This document shows positions 23,601-33,659 of a stretch of 64,000 nt of DNA, in pieces (position 1 is the stretch's first letter; each line of letters starts with the position of its first letter). The notes below the pieces were generated by a model. It was not told where the DNA came from and did no database searches. It was given only the letters and a program-made list of their open reading frames with translations. The stretch lies in contig BTRK01000006.1 in the NCBI GenBank assembly GCA_036245805.1, positions 33,050,901 to 33,114,900 of the forward strand, given 5' to 3'. The translations under genes were made by a program, and so were the position numbers. Origin of the DNA: Pristionchus mayeri (Eukaryota > Nematoda > Chromadorea > Rhabditida > Neodiplogasteridae).

Positions 23601-24599
23601 ATGACGGCAGACAGATGGTACCACACGGGGTGAGAGGGGTGGATTACACTCTGATTGATTGACTGTTGGAGCCCCAAGAGCTTACTCTGCATGTTCACTC
23701 TTTCTAATTTTTCTAAAAGTTTGTAAATGCGTTGTGACAATTCCTTTGCACGTCATTCCAACAGAGATCAAAGATCAACGACTATTAATTTGAGAGATAC
23801 TGCGTACATCTCGGACGACGGCGCCGTCAACATCGTTGGCCGCACCAAGGATATGGTAGAGTGACCGGATCAGACTCAGGCCATAGTCCCCCTCGTCGTC
23901 CAGTCACAATGGAATACACTGCAGATAATCCGTGGAGGGGAGAACATCTACCCCACTGAGATCGAGCAGTTCCTCTTCAAGTTGAGAGGAGTCGCCGATG
24001 CTCAGGTTGAAAAAGGAACACGCTTCAACTGTTCGAGTGTCGAATAAGCAACTCAATACATATGCATTAAACTTTGATTGAACTTGATATTAATAATGAC
24101 TACCGTATCCTCAGTTCAATGGTGTCACACAGGTGATTGGTGTGCCCGACGAGAGAATGGGCGAGGCAGTCTGTGCGTGGATCAGACTAAGAGAGGGAGT
24201 TACGAATGTCACCCCCGAGATCATCAAAGAGGCCTGCAAGGGAAAGGTATACGATAGTTAGGGTAACGGTATCGAGGCTAATTCATCTAGTTAGATTTCT
24301 TGGATACGGTAGTCATAGCATGCTCCTAGTAATCTATCGTTCTTGCAGATCGCCCATTACAAGATTCCTAAGTACGTTCTTATCAAGAAGGAGGTGTGTA
24401 GATCTACTTGATGGGTGATGTATTCGAATCGCAGACTGACTTCCCACTGACTGCCACTGGGAAAGTGAAGAAGTTCGAGCTGCGATTGATGAGTAAGAAG
24501 GAATTGGGACTGGAACAGGTGAGGAAGGGGAGAGAAATGGAGTAACTTCTTCTCCTCTCTCACATTCAGATCAGTTCTCACTTCAATGAGGACGTGTGA
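20615..24599 (+). CDS. Medium-chain acyl-CoA synthetase, ACSF2-like (5' end missing)
   Basis: AMP-forming fatty acyl-CoA ligase, probably mitochondrial. Exons: 20615-20665, 20722-20790, 20823-20886, 21345-21410, 21464-21569, 21649-21744, 21792-21923, 21970-22087, 22949-23035, 23142-23239, 23344-23408, 23527-23639, 23795-23855, 23925-24005, 24133-24246, 24349-24393, 24435-24518 and 24570-24599. Motifs in order: [17 protein letters not shown], the P-loop [17 protein letters not shown] (spanning the 21569/21649 junction), [62 protein letters not shown] then [14 protein letters not shown], and the catalytic-Lys region [14 protein letters not shown]. About the first quarter of the usual 600-residue protein is absent. 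Two defects: the 20790-to-20823 junction is out of phase by one, and the 23527-23639 exon needs a +1 shift near 23597 between DERTK and the TADRWYHTG block. These may be assembly errors or signs of decay. Introns hold a palindrome (20909-21293) and a tRNA-bearing MITE (22374-22738). Confidence 0.9.
20909..21293. mobile_element. Palindromic MITE with poly-G/poly-C ends and 8-bp target duplication
   Basis: 385 bp in an intron of the acyl-CoA synthetase gene. The left half, G19 then TGACATTTGCACAACGGA, is the reverse complement of the right half ending in TTGTGCAAATGTCA plus C15. The two arms match almost throughout and meet near 21090-21110 (TATAGGGGGTCATGG, then CCATGAACCCCTATA). It is flanked by a perfect 8-bp repeat GACCAAAC (20901-20908 and 21294-21301). 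An 8-bp duplication points to the hAT or a related superfamily. No coding potential. Confidence 0.85.
22374..22738. mobile_element. TTAA-flanked MITE carrying a tRNA-like core, copy 1
   Basis: 365 bp flanked on both sides by TTAA (22370-22373 and 22739-22742). The terminal inverted repeats begin AGAAGGAGTGTCAGCAAAG and end, reversed, AGAAGGACTATCAGCAAA. The core (22471-22545) is a plus-strand tRNA-like sequence. A second copy of the same length is at 61869-62233. TTAA targets are the hallmark of piggyBac-type transposition. It lies in an intron of the acyl-CoA synthetase gene. Confidence 0.8.
22471..22545 (+). tRNA. tRNA-derived core of the MITE (probably not functional)
   Basis: A-box-like ATAACTCAGTGGTAAAGC and B-box GGTTCGAATCC with a good T arm (TGCGGGTTCGAATCCCACC is close to closing). 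By layout it resembles tRNA-Thr. The anticodon loop reads GCGTAAT, where a U33-like base is missing and the stem is weak, and the acceptor stem does not close. It is kept in both MITE copies, so polymerase III transcription of the element is possible. Confidence 0.45.
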
Positions 24600-24960
24600 A
24601 GGAAGTGAAGCACATAATTCATTCCCATTTTATGTATTTAGCGTGTTTGTTCAAAGAAGAGAATCGTGACAATATCGATATAACCTCAGATTTCACAATG
24701 TGCAGACACAGAAGCATTCGGAAATTTGATCAGGTCTTATTCATAGTGAAATTCACGAAGTGTGTTGGCGAAAGCGAAAGTTAAGAGCACAGGAAGAATA
24801 ACTTAAATAAGCACTTGTGGAAAACGACGAACAGACAGCGATAATATTACTAGGAAATAATGGCAAATGATTTCCCTCTTTATATAAAAAATGAATGAAT
24901 ATTTGGGAATCGTGTGATTGAGAGCTGTTTTCCCGCTTTCTATACTTTTCTGAGGGCATC
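24600..24960. other. Short intergenic region
   Basis: 3' flank of the acyl-CoA synthetase gene up to the mariner-like insertion. AT-rich; I see no exon or repeat. Confidence 0.5.
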
Positions 24961-25423
24961 TATTAGGTTGGTCCAAAAGTTTCTGACTATTTATTTTTTC
25001 GCAATTGCTCATGCCATATTTCGATTGTCTGAAATTTCTCTATAGTTTTAGTGAACTCACTAATAGTGGACTACCGTAATATAAATGTATTGGATCGAGT
25101 GCTTCCTGAGCAGGAGAAAATAATTTTCTCAGTGAAAACTTCCGGAAATTTCCGGAAATAAGCGTTTTTCAGTGTTTTTGCTTGAGCTCTACTTTTCGAA
25201 TATTTGTAACCTCCTGAAATTCTCCAATATAATAATAATAGGGCAATAGTTGCTTGTTCAGTAAGACGTGAAAACCCGATCTTAATTGCGAGTGAGTAGA
25301 GAATAACAGCTGTAAGGTGGTGATTTCTATGCTTCAATTCTCTGAATCGCGGGTATGAAATATCCGATCGCCCATAGATGCATGAATTCAATTGTAAATA
25401 AAATTGTGAAAGAGGATAGTTAG

Positions 25424-26189
25424 TGTTGTGTCCTTGTCCCTTGTAGTGTCGTAGTAGACGGGAGAGAACGGAGTAAACACAAGGTTTACCCACAATAAAT
25501 TAAATGACAGAGAGCAGAGTGAGTCACAGCTCACGAGAGAGGCAAAAGCTAGACTGACGCGGAGAGCGAGGGAGGAAGGGGAGAGCGAGAGAGAGAGGAG
25601 AGAGATTAGAGAAATAGAGAAAAAGTGTATGGAGCAAAATGTGTGGGGAAAATCACGTAGCAATAGTGGAGTGATGACTATGCAGGTTGAGACGATATGA
25701 CTTACAGTAATACTCACGAGAGGTAATCGAGAACTATTTAAATTATTTAAATTAGGGATTTAGCTATTATTGGGTTCCTATACAACAGTTAGGTAGCATA
25801 TAATGTACCACCATTGAGCTCTCTTGGTTGATCTATACGAATACAGTGCAAAGAAACATAAATTAGGAAATTTAGAATTACTATAATTTGGTGAATCGAC
25901 GCAAATTTTTAACAGATATTCCGGTCTAATGAACTTGTGCAGAATCCGGTAATATGCGCATGCATTGGGCCTTGTAATAATCGTTCAGTTTTGCCGCTTG
26001 CACAATTCTCCATGAAGCTATGATCAGTTGAAAAGTATGTCAAATTACGGACAATACAAACTTTGACTGGGAATTGTGCCATCCAGGTTGATCGAATTAG
26101 AACGGAATAGTGTTGTTAAGAAAGTATTCACATGCCCTCATAAACTAAGGAAAGGCATTAGTCTATTCGCAAAACGAGATGAATGGGCA
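25424..26189 (-). repeat. 3' LTR of the Ty3/gypsy element
   Basis: Left-hand copy of the direct repeat, 3' in the sense of the element. It starts (plus strand) TGTTGTGTCCTTGTCCC and ends GATGAATGGGCA. It includes the gag-pol stop codon at 26138 and a purine-rich stretch (25560-25620). Same order and content as 30626-31387. Confidence 0.9.
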
Positions 26190-29100
26190 GAAGTGAACGG
26201 GGACGAAGGAGCCGTAGATTGTCCAGAGACGGCGGTCTGCATGTAGTCGTCCTCGTCCGTGAGATTGAAGTTGTCCTGTTCGAGAACCGGAAGTGGAATG
26301 ATGTCCTGGTCGAGCATCGGATCCTCCATGTGATTGGGCAGGTCCAGTTCGAATGTATCCAGGAGAAGATCGAGAGGCAGTAGCGATGACTCCCTCTGCT
26401 CAGAGAGTGGCTGTCCGTTTGCTCTTTTGCGAAGTTGGTTCGCATGTGCTTTTTGCTTCTTCTTCTCCACTTCGATCTCAAACATCACTTTTCCTCTCCT
26501 TCCAGTGATCACTCCGGGTAACCATTTCGTATGGTTTGGTCCATCCGGTGCACGGTAGTAGATTTGCTCTCCGACAGTGAATCTCCTGTCCTTCGTTCCG
26601 TGATGCTTGTCGAATTGTGCCTTCATCTTCTCATCGATCTTCTCGGATCGAATTCTTGGAAAGATGAGGTCAACTCGAGTCCTGATGAGCCGTCCGAGGA
26701 AGATCTCCGAGGGGCTCCGTCCTCCTGGAGTGTTCGGATTCGTGGTCCTCCTGTACGTCATCAGAAATTGACGGATGATGTCCTTGTTGGGAGCCTCTCC
26801 GTTCATCTTCTTCAGGCTCCGCTTGAGCGTGTCCACGAACCGTTCTGCTTGTCCGTTGGATTGCGGATGGTACGGTGCGATGGTGATGTGATTGATACCG
26901 TAGGAGGTGCACATGAGCCGGAAGAGTTCCGAAGTGAACTGTGTCCCATTGTCCGAGACGATCACTTCAGGGATACCGAATCTGCTGATGGCATCCTTCA
27001 TGAAATCCACAGAAATCTTCGAAGCCGTGATCTGCTGCGTGCAGTACACCTCTGGCCATTTGCTGTGCGACTCCACGATGACGAGGTAGTATTCTCCTCT
27101 GATGGGGCCAGCGTAGTCGATGTGAACTCGCTCCCATGGTCGCTCAGAAGCGGGCCATGGCTGGAGTGGGACTTTGACTGGAGACTTGTCGGCTTTCGCG
27201 CACCGATCACATCTACTGACAGTTTGTTCCACCTCCTGGTCCAATCCAGGCCAGAAGCAGATGCTTCTTGCAAGCGACTTCATCCGAACGATTCCTGGGT
27301 GCTCTGAGTGGAGTTCCTTCATTACCCTTGTTCGGAGTGTGCACGGGACGACTACTCGTGATCCGAAGTGGAGACATCCCTTCACGAGACTGAGCTCGGC
27401 TCTTCTTGAGTAGTAGGCGGTCAGACGTGTATCCTTTGCGTCCTTGTGACTCCATCCCTTGATGTGCTTCTGGATGACCTCCTGGAGAAGTGCATCCTTC
27501 GCGGTCTCCGCCTTGATGTCATCGGTTGTGACTGGGAGACGTCGGATTGTAGAGTGAAGAGAACCGTTGATGTCCTCCTCGATCGAGAGTCGGTCGACAC
27601 AGACCTTGTCCGATTGACATTCGTTGATGAGCCGTGAGAGAGCGTCGGCGTAAGCGAACGAATGCGTGTTCACGTACTCGATTTTGAAATCGTACATCAG
27701 GAGCGTCTTCGCCCATCTGTAGATGCGCTTAGCCGTGTACGCTGGTACTCCCTTGGGGGATCCGAAGATGGTCACGAGTGGCTTATGATCCGTCTGCAGT
27801 GTGAATCTCCGTCCGTAGATGTACTTATGGAACTTTCCAACTGCGTAGATCAATCCGAGTGCCTCCTTCTCAATCTGTCCGTAGTTCTTCTCGGCTGGTT
27901 TGAGTTTTCTCGAAGCACGGCAGATTGCCCTGAGTGAACCGTCTGGGAAGCGATGGAGAATTACAGCGCCAATGCCGTCCTCGCAGGCATCTGCTGCGAC
28001 CACGATTTCCTTCTTGGGGTCGTAGTGCACGAGCGAGAGTTGCGTGTTCATCGTCTCCTTGAGCTCGTTGAATGCCTTGTCACACTGAGGTGTCCAGATC
28101 CACTTGGCCTCCTTTTGCAGTAGATGGTCCAGTGGTCCCCTCTTCTTGTGCATTCCCTCGATGAATTGACCGTTGTAGGTCACCATACCCAGGAAGCTTC
28201 TCAGCATGCTGGGGTTCTCGGGTGCCGGCATCGTACGGATGACCTCCGTCTTCTTCGGATCGGTGTGTCTCCCGTCCTTGTTGATGATGAAGCCGAGGAA
28301 TTTGACCTCCTTCATTCCGAATGAGCACTTTTCAGCGCGTGTGCGGAGTCCGTATTGCTTGAGCCGACGCATGACCTCCTGAAGAGTGCTGTCATGCTCC
28401 TCCTTGGTGCTCCCTCCGATGATGATATCATCCAGATAAGGGAGGGCGTGCTTTACTCCGCTCAGCATTGTATCCATTAGCCGTTGGAAAATGCCGGGGG
28501 CAGCCTTCACACCGAAGGGCAGTCTCTTGTACTGGAAGAGACCCTTGTGCGTGTTGATGACGAGTAGCTTCTGGGCGTCCTCATCCAGTGGAACCTGCAG
28601 GTATGCCTCTGCCAGGTCGATTTGCGAGAAGATCACTGCTCCATTGAGAGTGGCGAAGATGTAATCGGGAGCCGGAAGGGGGTGAGCCGGAAGATCGATT
28701 GCGGCGTTTAGACCCGTGCTGAAGTCTGCGCACATTCGTATCGAACGGTTCGGTTTGCTCACAGTCAGTATGGGGGCTGCCCAATCGCTGTACTGCACCT
28801 TCTCGATGACTCCTATCTTCTCCAGTCGCTCGAGTTCATTGTCCACCTTCTTCGTCAGTGCGTACGGCACTGGCCTTGCCTTGCTGAAGACGGGCTTCGC
28901 TTCAGGCTTGAGTTGAAGAGACGCTGACATCTCTGTGCAACTTCCGAGTCCACTGGCGGTTACTTCGGGATACTCCCTCTTCACCCACTCAGTGTATTCC
29001 TCGTTCGTGGAGAGTGATGCGTTGATCACATGGAGAACCGTTTCGGGCTCTCGGATCTCGATCAGCTCCAGCAGCTTGATGAGATTCCTTCCGAGCAGGT

Positions 29101-30214
29101 TGATGTCCTGGCGAGTGACGTAGATGTCAGCGATCGCCTCGACTCCGCCGTACTTGGCAGTAGCCTTGAACTTCCCGAGTAGTTCCAGTTTCTCTCCATT
29201 GGCGCACGTTGCTGTGCAGTCGGCGTTAGAGCACTTGGGCTCGCCGATCTTCGTCCACGTCTTCTCGGAGACGATTGTGATATCCGCTCCGGTGTCGATC
29301 TTGATCGAGGTTGATTGACCGTTGAGGTCTACTCGGATGTGGTAGTCGGATGTGGCTACTGTAGACACGCTGACAGTGTGCATCTGCTTGTTCTTCGAAA
29401 GGCATGCCTGAGCGATGTGTCCCTTCCTCCGACAGTGTCTGCATTCGGCATTCAGGAACCGGCAGTCGTCTCGTTTGTGATCTTTCTTGCCACAGGAGAG
29501 ACAGGGCTTGTCCTGCTTCTGAGCCAGATTCGCTTTCCATTGAACCGTTTTGCTGTCCTTCTGGAAGGATTTGTTCTCCTTGCCTTTCTTGTTCACGAAG
29601 TGCACCTCCCGACTCGATTCCGTCATTGCTCTCGAGTCCTGCTTGAGTTGGGCGATGTCATTGTAAACAGAGAGAAGATCCTCCAGAGTGCAGGCTGGTC
29701 CTTTCTGCTTTGCCGTCTGCATCATTTTCAGATGCACATCCGAGTAACGTGGGAGATCGAGGGAGTGGAGAAAGGTGAGGACCTTCCACTCGTATACTGT
29801 GGCTGTCTTCACTTCCGCTCTTTCAACCGTCTGATTGACGCGGGCAGCGAGAGCGCGCACATCCTCGATGTTCTCCTTGCTCATCTTCAGATCGAGCATG
29901 AACCGTCGTCTGTCGAAGAGAGAAGTGTTGTCGCCGAACAAAGTCAGCATCTTCTTCTTGACATCCTCCAGCGTCATCTCTGTCCACTTGGTAGGGGCTA
30001 CCGATTCAGTGAAAGTGCATTCCACTGAAGTGGAGACGTGTCTGAGTAAGAGCCGTATCTTCTTCACGTCCTCCCATTCCTTGAGATCGATGTCGAAGAT
30101 GTCCTCGTGCCGATTCCACCATCTCTCGAAAGTTGAGCCATCCTCAGGGGAGTATACGAACTCGTGGATACGAGATTCGATTGCCCCAATCGATGCTGTC
30201 GATTGTTCGGTCAA
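26138..30214 (-). CDS. Gag-Pol polyprotein of a Ty3/gypsy element, 1358 aa
   Basis: One open frame. Order of domains: a Gag-like N-terminus (ESRIHEFVYSPEDGSTFERW), two zinc knuckles (CLSCGKKDHKRDDC and CRHCRRKGHIAQAC, about residues 240-275), an aspartic protease (IDTGADITIVS), a reverse transcriptase (FSQIDLAEAYLQVPL, YLDDIIIGG), RNase H (VVAADACEDGIGAVI), an integrase HHCC zinc finger (HSEHPGIVRMKSLARSICFW and CDRCAK), and an integrase catalytic core (IDYAGPI, VSDNGTQFTS, YHPQSNGQAERFVDTLK). Domain order RT-RH-IN defines Ty3/gypsy. Gag and Pol are fused in one frame as in several nematode elements. An in-frame upstream piece (30239-30421) is separated only by a TAG codon, so the natural start may be further upstream. 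Confidence 0.95.
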   Translation of the reverse strand: MTEQSTASIGAIESRIHEFVYSPEDGSTFERWWNRHEDIFDIDLKEWEDVKKIRLLLRHVSTSVECTFTESVAPTKWTEMTLEDVKKKMLTLFGDNTSLFDRRRFMLDLKMSKENIEDVRALAARVNQTVERAEVKTATVYEWKVLTFLHSLDLPRYSDVHLKMMQTAKQKGPACTLEDLLSVYNDIAQLKQDSRAMTESSREVHFVNKKGKENKSFQKDSKTVQWKANLAQKQDKPCLSCGKKDHKRDDCRFLNAECRHCRRKGHIAQACLSKNKQMHTVSVSTVATSDYHIRVDLNGQSTSIKIDTGADITIVSEKTWTKIGEPKCSNADCTATCANGEKLELLGKFKATAKYGGVEAIADIYVTRQDINLLGRNLIKLLELIEIREPETVLHVINASLSTNEEYTEWVKREYPEVTASGLGSCTEMSASLQLKPEAKPVFSKARPVPYALTKKVDNELERLEKIGVIEKVQYSDWAAPILTVSKPNRSIRMCADFSTGLNAAIDLPAHPLPAPDYIFATLNGAVIFSQIDLAEAYLQVPLDEDAQKLLVINTHKGLFQYKRLPFGVKAAPGIFQRLMDTMLSGVKHALPYLDDIIIGGSTKEEHDSTLQEVMRRLKQYGLRTRAEKCSFGMKEVKFLGFIINKDGRHTDPKKTEVIRTMPAPENPSMLRSFLGMVTYNGQFIEGMHKKRGPLDHLLQKEAKWIWTPQCDKAFNELKETMNTQLSLVHYDPKKEIVVAADACEDGIGAVILHRFPDGSLRAICRASRKLKPAEKNYGQIEKEALGLIYAVGKFHKYIYGRRFTLQTDHKPLVTIFGSPKGVPAYTAKRIYRWAKTLLMYDFKIEYVNTHSFAYADALSRLINECQSDKVCVDRLSIEEDINGSLHSTIRRLPVTTDDIKAETAKDALLQEVIQKHIKGWSHKDAKDTRLTAYYSRRAELSLVKGCLHFGSRVVVPCTLRTRVMKELHSEHPGIVRMKSLARSICFWPGLDQEVEQTVSRCDRCAKADKSPVKVPLQPWPASERPWERVHIDYAGPIRGEYYLVIVESHSKWPEVYCTQQITASKISVDFMKDAISRFGIPEVIVSDNGTQFTSELFRLMCTSYGINHITIAPYHPQSNGQAERFVDTLKRSLKKMNGEAPNKDIIRQFLMTYRRTTNPNTPGGRSPSEIFLGRLIRTRVDLIFPRIRSEKIDEKMKAQFDKHHGTKDRRFTVGEQIYYRAPDGPNHTKWLPGVITGRRGKVMFEIEVEKKKQKAHANQLRKRANGQPLSEQRESSLLPLDLLLDTFELDLPNHMEDPMLDQDIIPLPVLEQDNFNLTDEDDYMQTAVSGQSTAPSSPFTSAHSSRFANRLMPFLSL

Positions 30215-30238
30215 GGATCCTGTGTTCCCATTCTGTCT

Positions 30239-30421
30239 CTATTCCATCATGAAATTGGTCACCATTGCGAGAAGCTGCTCATTCTTAGCCAGTAGCTTCT
30301 TCATATCGAGCACTTCCTCGGAAAGTTGCTCGTTGTTCGGCATTGTGAGTGTGTGTGCATTCAAAAATTGGGCAGCAATTCTGCCACGATCAGAGGACAA
30401 TCTCTGTTCAATTACTAGCAC
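30239..30421 (-). pseudogene. In-frame N-terminal Gag extension cut off by a TAG codon
   Basis: A 60-codon frame in the same phase as gag-pol, ending in TAG eight codons before the gag-pol methionine codes. Its last part (MPNNEQLSEEVLDMKKLLAK) is a helical segment like the N-termini of other Ty3/gypsy Gags. Either the TAG is a recent nonsense change, or translation simply starts at 30214. Readthrough is possible but unsupported. Confidence 0.5.
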
Positions 30422-30606
30422 AAGTCACTCCAGTGAGCAACCCTCTACTAGCAATTGTGAGTTTAGGGTACAGGCTAATCCAGCGATCAACCTTCTGCCC
30501 TTTACTCAGTCGATTTGAGTCCAGATCAGTCACCAGCGGACCGATCCTCTTACTCAAATCGAAACTCCACGCGAATTACGTCAGGTGAAGAAAATTGCTT
30601 AGTCCT

Positions 30607-30624
30607 TGAAGATCCTGAACGCCA
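30607..30624 (-). other. Primer binding site of the Ty3/gypsy element
   Basis: On the minus strand one base after the 5' LTR comes TGGCGTTCAGGATCTTCA, which would pair with a tRNA 3' end TGAAGATCCTGAACGCCA. The tRNA species was not identified. Confidence 0.65.
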
Positions 30625-30625
30625 G

Positions 30626-31387
30626 TGTTGTGTCCTTGTCCCTTGTAGTGTCGTAGTAAACGGGAGAGAACGGAGTAAACACAAGGTTTACCCACAATAA
30701 ATTAAATACAGAGAGCAGAGTGAGTCACAGCTCACGAGAGAGGCAAAAGCTAGACTGACGCGGGAGCGAGGGAGGAAGGGGAGAGCGAGAGAGAGGAGAG
30801 AGATTAGAGAAATAGAGAAAAAGTGTATGGAGCAAAATGTGTGGGGAAAATCACGTAGCAATAGTGGAGTGATGGCTATGCAGGTTGAGACGATATGACT
30901 TACAGTAATACTCACGAGAGGTAATCGAGAACTATTTAAATTATTTAAATTAGGGATTTAGCTATTATTGGGTTCCTATACAACAGTTAGGTAGCATATA
31001 ATGTACCACACTTGAGCTCTCTTGGTTGATCTATACGAATACAGTGCAAAGAAACATAAATTAGGAAATTTAGAATTACTATAATTTGGTGAATCGACGC
31101 AAATTTTTAACAGATATTCCGGTCTAATGAACTTGTGCAGAATCCGGTAATATGCGCATGCATTGGGCCTTGTAATAATCGTTCAGTTTTGCCGCTAGCA
31201 CAATTCTCCATGAAGCTATGATCAGTTGAAAAGTATGTCAAATTACGGACAATACAAACTTTGACTGGGAATTGTGCCATCCAGGTTGATCGAATTAGAA
31301 CGGAATAGTGTTGTTAAGAAAGTATTCACATGCCCTCATAAACTAAGGAAAGCCATTAGTCTATTCGCAAAACGAGATGAATGGGCA
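30626..31387 (-). repeat. 5' LTR of the Ty3/gypsy element
   Basis: Right-hand copy of the direct repeat and promoter-bearing LTR for the minus-strand element. Followed on its inner side by the primer binding site. Confidence 0.9.
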
Positions 31388-31574
31388 AGGCCAAAATCTC
31401 CAAATATGAAAATAGTCAGAAACTTTTGAACCGACCTAATATGTTCAGTCATTGACGCCTTCATCTCATCGGCTTTCATTCAGCTTGAGCTACTTAAAAA
31501 AACATTTATATATTGTAAATACATCGGATTTAATTAAATTGTTTGACATATAGTTCAACAAGCTGGTAGACTGA

Positions 31575-33230
31575 CTATATGAGAGACTGTCTGAGAGGGT
31601 TCACCATAGGCCGTACAGCGAAAAATGAAGTGTTGATTTTAAGATCTCCCTAGGGGTAACTTTTCGCGTAGAGTTCGAAAATCGACCTTAGAATGCCGTA
31701 TCTCTTATCCCTCATTTCGTGTGTTGCGCTGCAAATGGGTGATCGTTTTTTATAACTTTTGAACGGCTCATCCAAACCTCATACATATATAGTCATTCTG
31801 AAATATCTCGACGAGATAAGCATTTTTCATGTTGGAAGTGAAAGGCTAGCTCACTTGTGAAAAAACCAATCATGGTGGCCCTGTAGACACTTTTTTCGTA
31901 AGAGCTTTGTGACGCACTTTGACGATATGTTTTGACAAGGATATCGCAATAACAAAAGGTGCGACAGCTAATAGATCGAAAATATGTAATAGCAATGTTA
32001 TATTAAACAATAATAATTCGTTTATGGATCACTCCTACACGTTTCAAGTATCCAACAATCCGATATTTGAAAATTTCGTGCCCCTGTAACATGAATCCAG
32101 AACGACAGCAGCCTCAAACATAATTTTTGAGCGTTCTAATTCGAAAATTCAGATTCTACTAGTGAAAATACACCTAGAAATATTGATTTCATATGTTTCC
32201 GCCATATAGACATTTTCATCCCCTACTGTTCCAGGGGGCAAAAATTAAAAAAATGTTCGTAAATTTTACTTCATGAATATATTTTCTAGTGTATTTTCAC
32301 TCGTAGAAGCCCAATTTTCTCATTAGAACGCAAAGTTATGTTTTAGGCTACTGTCGTTCGTGATTCATGATACAGGCGCACGAAATTTGCAAATATCGGA
32401 CTACTGCATACTTGAAAAATGTAAGAGTGGTCCTCAAACAAATTATTATTGTTTAATATATCTTAGCTATTACATATTTGCGATCTATTAGCTGTCGCAC
32501 CTTTTGTTATTGCGATATCCTTGTCAAAACATATCGTCAAAGTGCGTCACAAAGCTCTTACGAAAAAAAGTGTCTACAGGGCCACCATTATTGGTTTTGG
32601 CCAGTCGGTATGACGTATTTCTGAGTCGAAACGTTCCAAATAATGTGTTTATGAAATATTTCATGAAATATTTTTGGGAGTAAATTCTGAACTCTACTTT
32701 CGCAGACAGACGACTTGAAATATTGAAGAAACCTGAGCTCTGACTATTCGGCTAATCAGAACTACCGAAACAGGCACGCCTTTCGAAATGAAATAAGCAT
32801 TTCTAGGGGTAATTTTTCATGAGGAATCTTTTGGAAACATTTATTTTACGGTACGCGGCAAAATCTTTTTCAGGGCGTCAATTTTGAGATTTGAAATTTT
32901 CATCAAATGACCATAAGTTTTTTCACAAGTGAGCTAGCCTTTCACTTCCACACTTCCAACATGAAAAATGCTTATCTCGTCGAGATCTTTCAGAATTACT
33001 ATATATGTATGAGGTTTGGATGAGCCGTTCAAAAGTTATAAAAAACGACTACCCATTTGCAGCGCAACACACGAAATGAGGGATAAGAGATACGGCTTTC
33101 TAAGGTCGATTTTCGAACTCTACGCGAAAAGTTACCCCTAGAGAGATCTTAAAATCAACACTTCATTTTTCGCTGTACTGCCTATAGTGGATATCACTCC
33201 TCTCACGAGAGAATGAGGACAACCGTGGTA
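31575..33230. mobile_element. Large inverted-repeat element, about 1.65 kb
   Basis: The left arm (31600-32190, including TACAGCGAAAAATGAAGTG, ACTTTTCGCGTAG and GACAAGGATATCGCAATAAC) returns reversed at 32300-33180. The centre is near 32250, and an extra roughly 300 bp (about 32600-32920) is present in the right arm only. The right end TATCACTCCTCTCACGAGAG resembles the terminus of the element at 41707-42730. No coding region. A fragment of its inner part is found again at about 38836-38940. Confidence 0.8.
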
Positions 33231-33659
33231 CAATCTGAAAAATCGATTTTTCGATTTTGGATGATCTAGGGGTAATCCAAGCTTCTGAATCCGATTTCGG
33301 GCAAAACGAATTCCCATCTTGATCAGCGGCTGCAGCAACTTGCTGCAGAAATTTCAGACTCTCACTTTGGAGGCTCTGATAATGGGCTCAAAATACTTCA
33401 TTTAAGCTAAAATTTGGCCTGTAGGCATAAAATATTAACTTATTTGAATTTCCTGATTAATTTTTGGGTAGATCAAAATTTGACCTCTGAGCAGTTTTTG
33501 CTCCATAACTTTAACAGTTCGGAGCGGACACAAACCAAACTTTTGCATCTTTTAGAGAATCATATTCTGCATCGACATGATTTTTTCAGATTTTTCCCAT
33601 CTGGTGAAAATAGGTTTATAAGCGAAAAACAAGGAAAATGTGCAGGATTCCCTGGTTAG

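Larger units (their letters stand above)
25424..31387 (-). mobile_element. Ty3/gypsy LTR retrotransposon, nearly intact
   Basis: Two long direct repeats of about 765 bp (25424-26189 and 30626-31387), each TG...CA, enclose a minus-strand gag-pol frame and a primer binding site. The LTRs differ by only a handful of substitutions and small indels, so the insertion is young. The flanking bases (GTTAG on the left, AGGCC on the right) do not form a target duplication, which is odd for an otherwise complete element. The 3' end of the gag-pol frame lies inside the left LTR, so no separate polypurine tract is visible before it. Confidence 0.9.
24963..31439. mobile_element. Mariner-like element, split by a Ty3/gypsy insertion
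   Basis: The left end TTAGGTTGGTCCAAAAGTTT and the right end (reversed) TTAGGTCGGTTCAAAAGTTT form the terminal inverted repeats of a mariner-family element. They are flanked by TA (24961-24962 and 31440-31441). Only about 460 bp of left and 50 bp of right mariner sequence remain around the LTR element, and they carry no transposase. It was therefore a deleted/MITE-like copy, or it lost sequence when the retrotransposon arrived. Confidence 0.8.

Noticed and set aside
26531..30518. Plus-strand open frames of 200-260 codons opposite gag-pol
   Set aside because: Antisense shadows of a conserved polyprotein frame; no motifs of their own.
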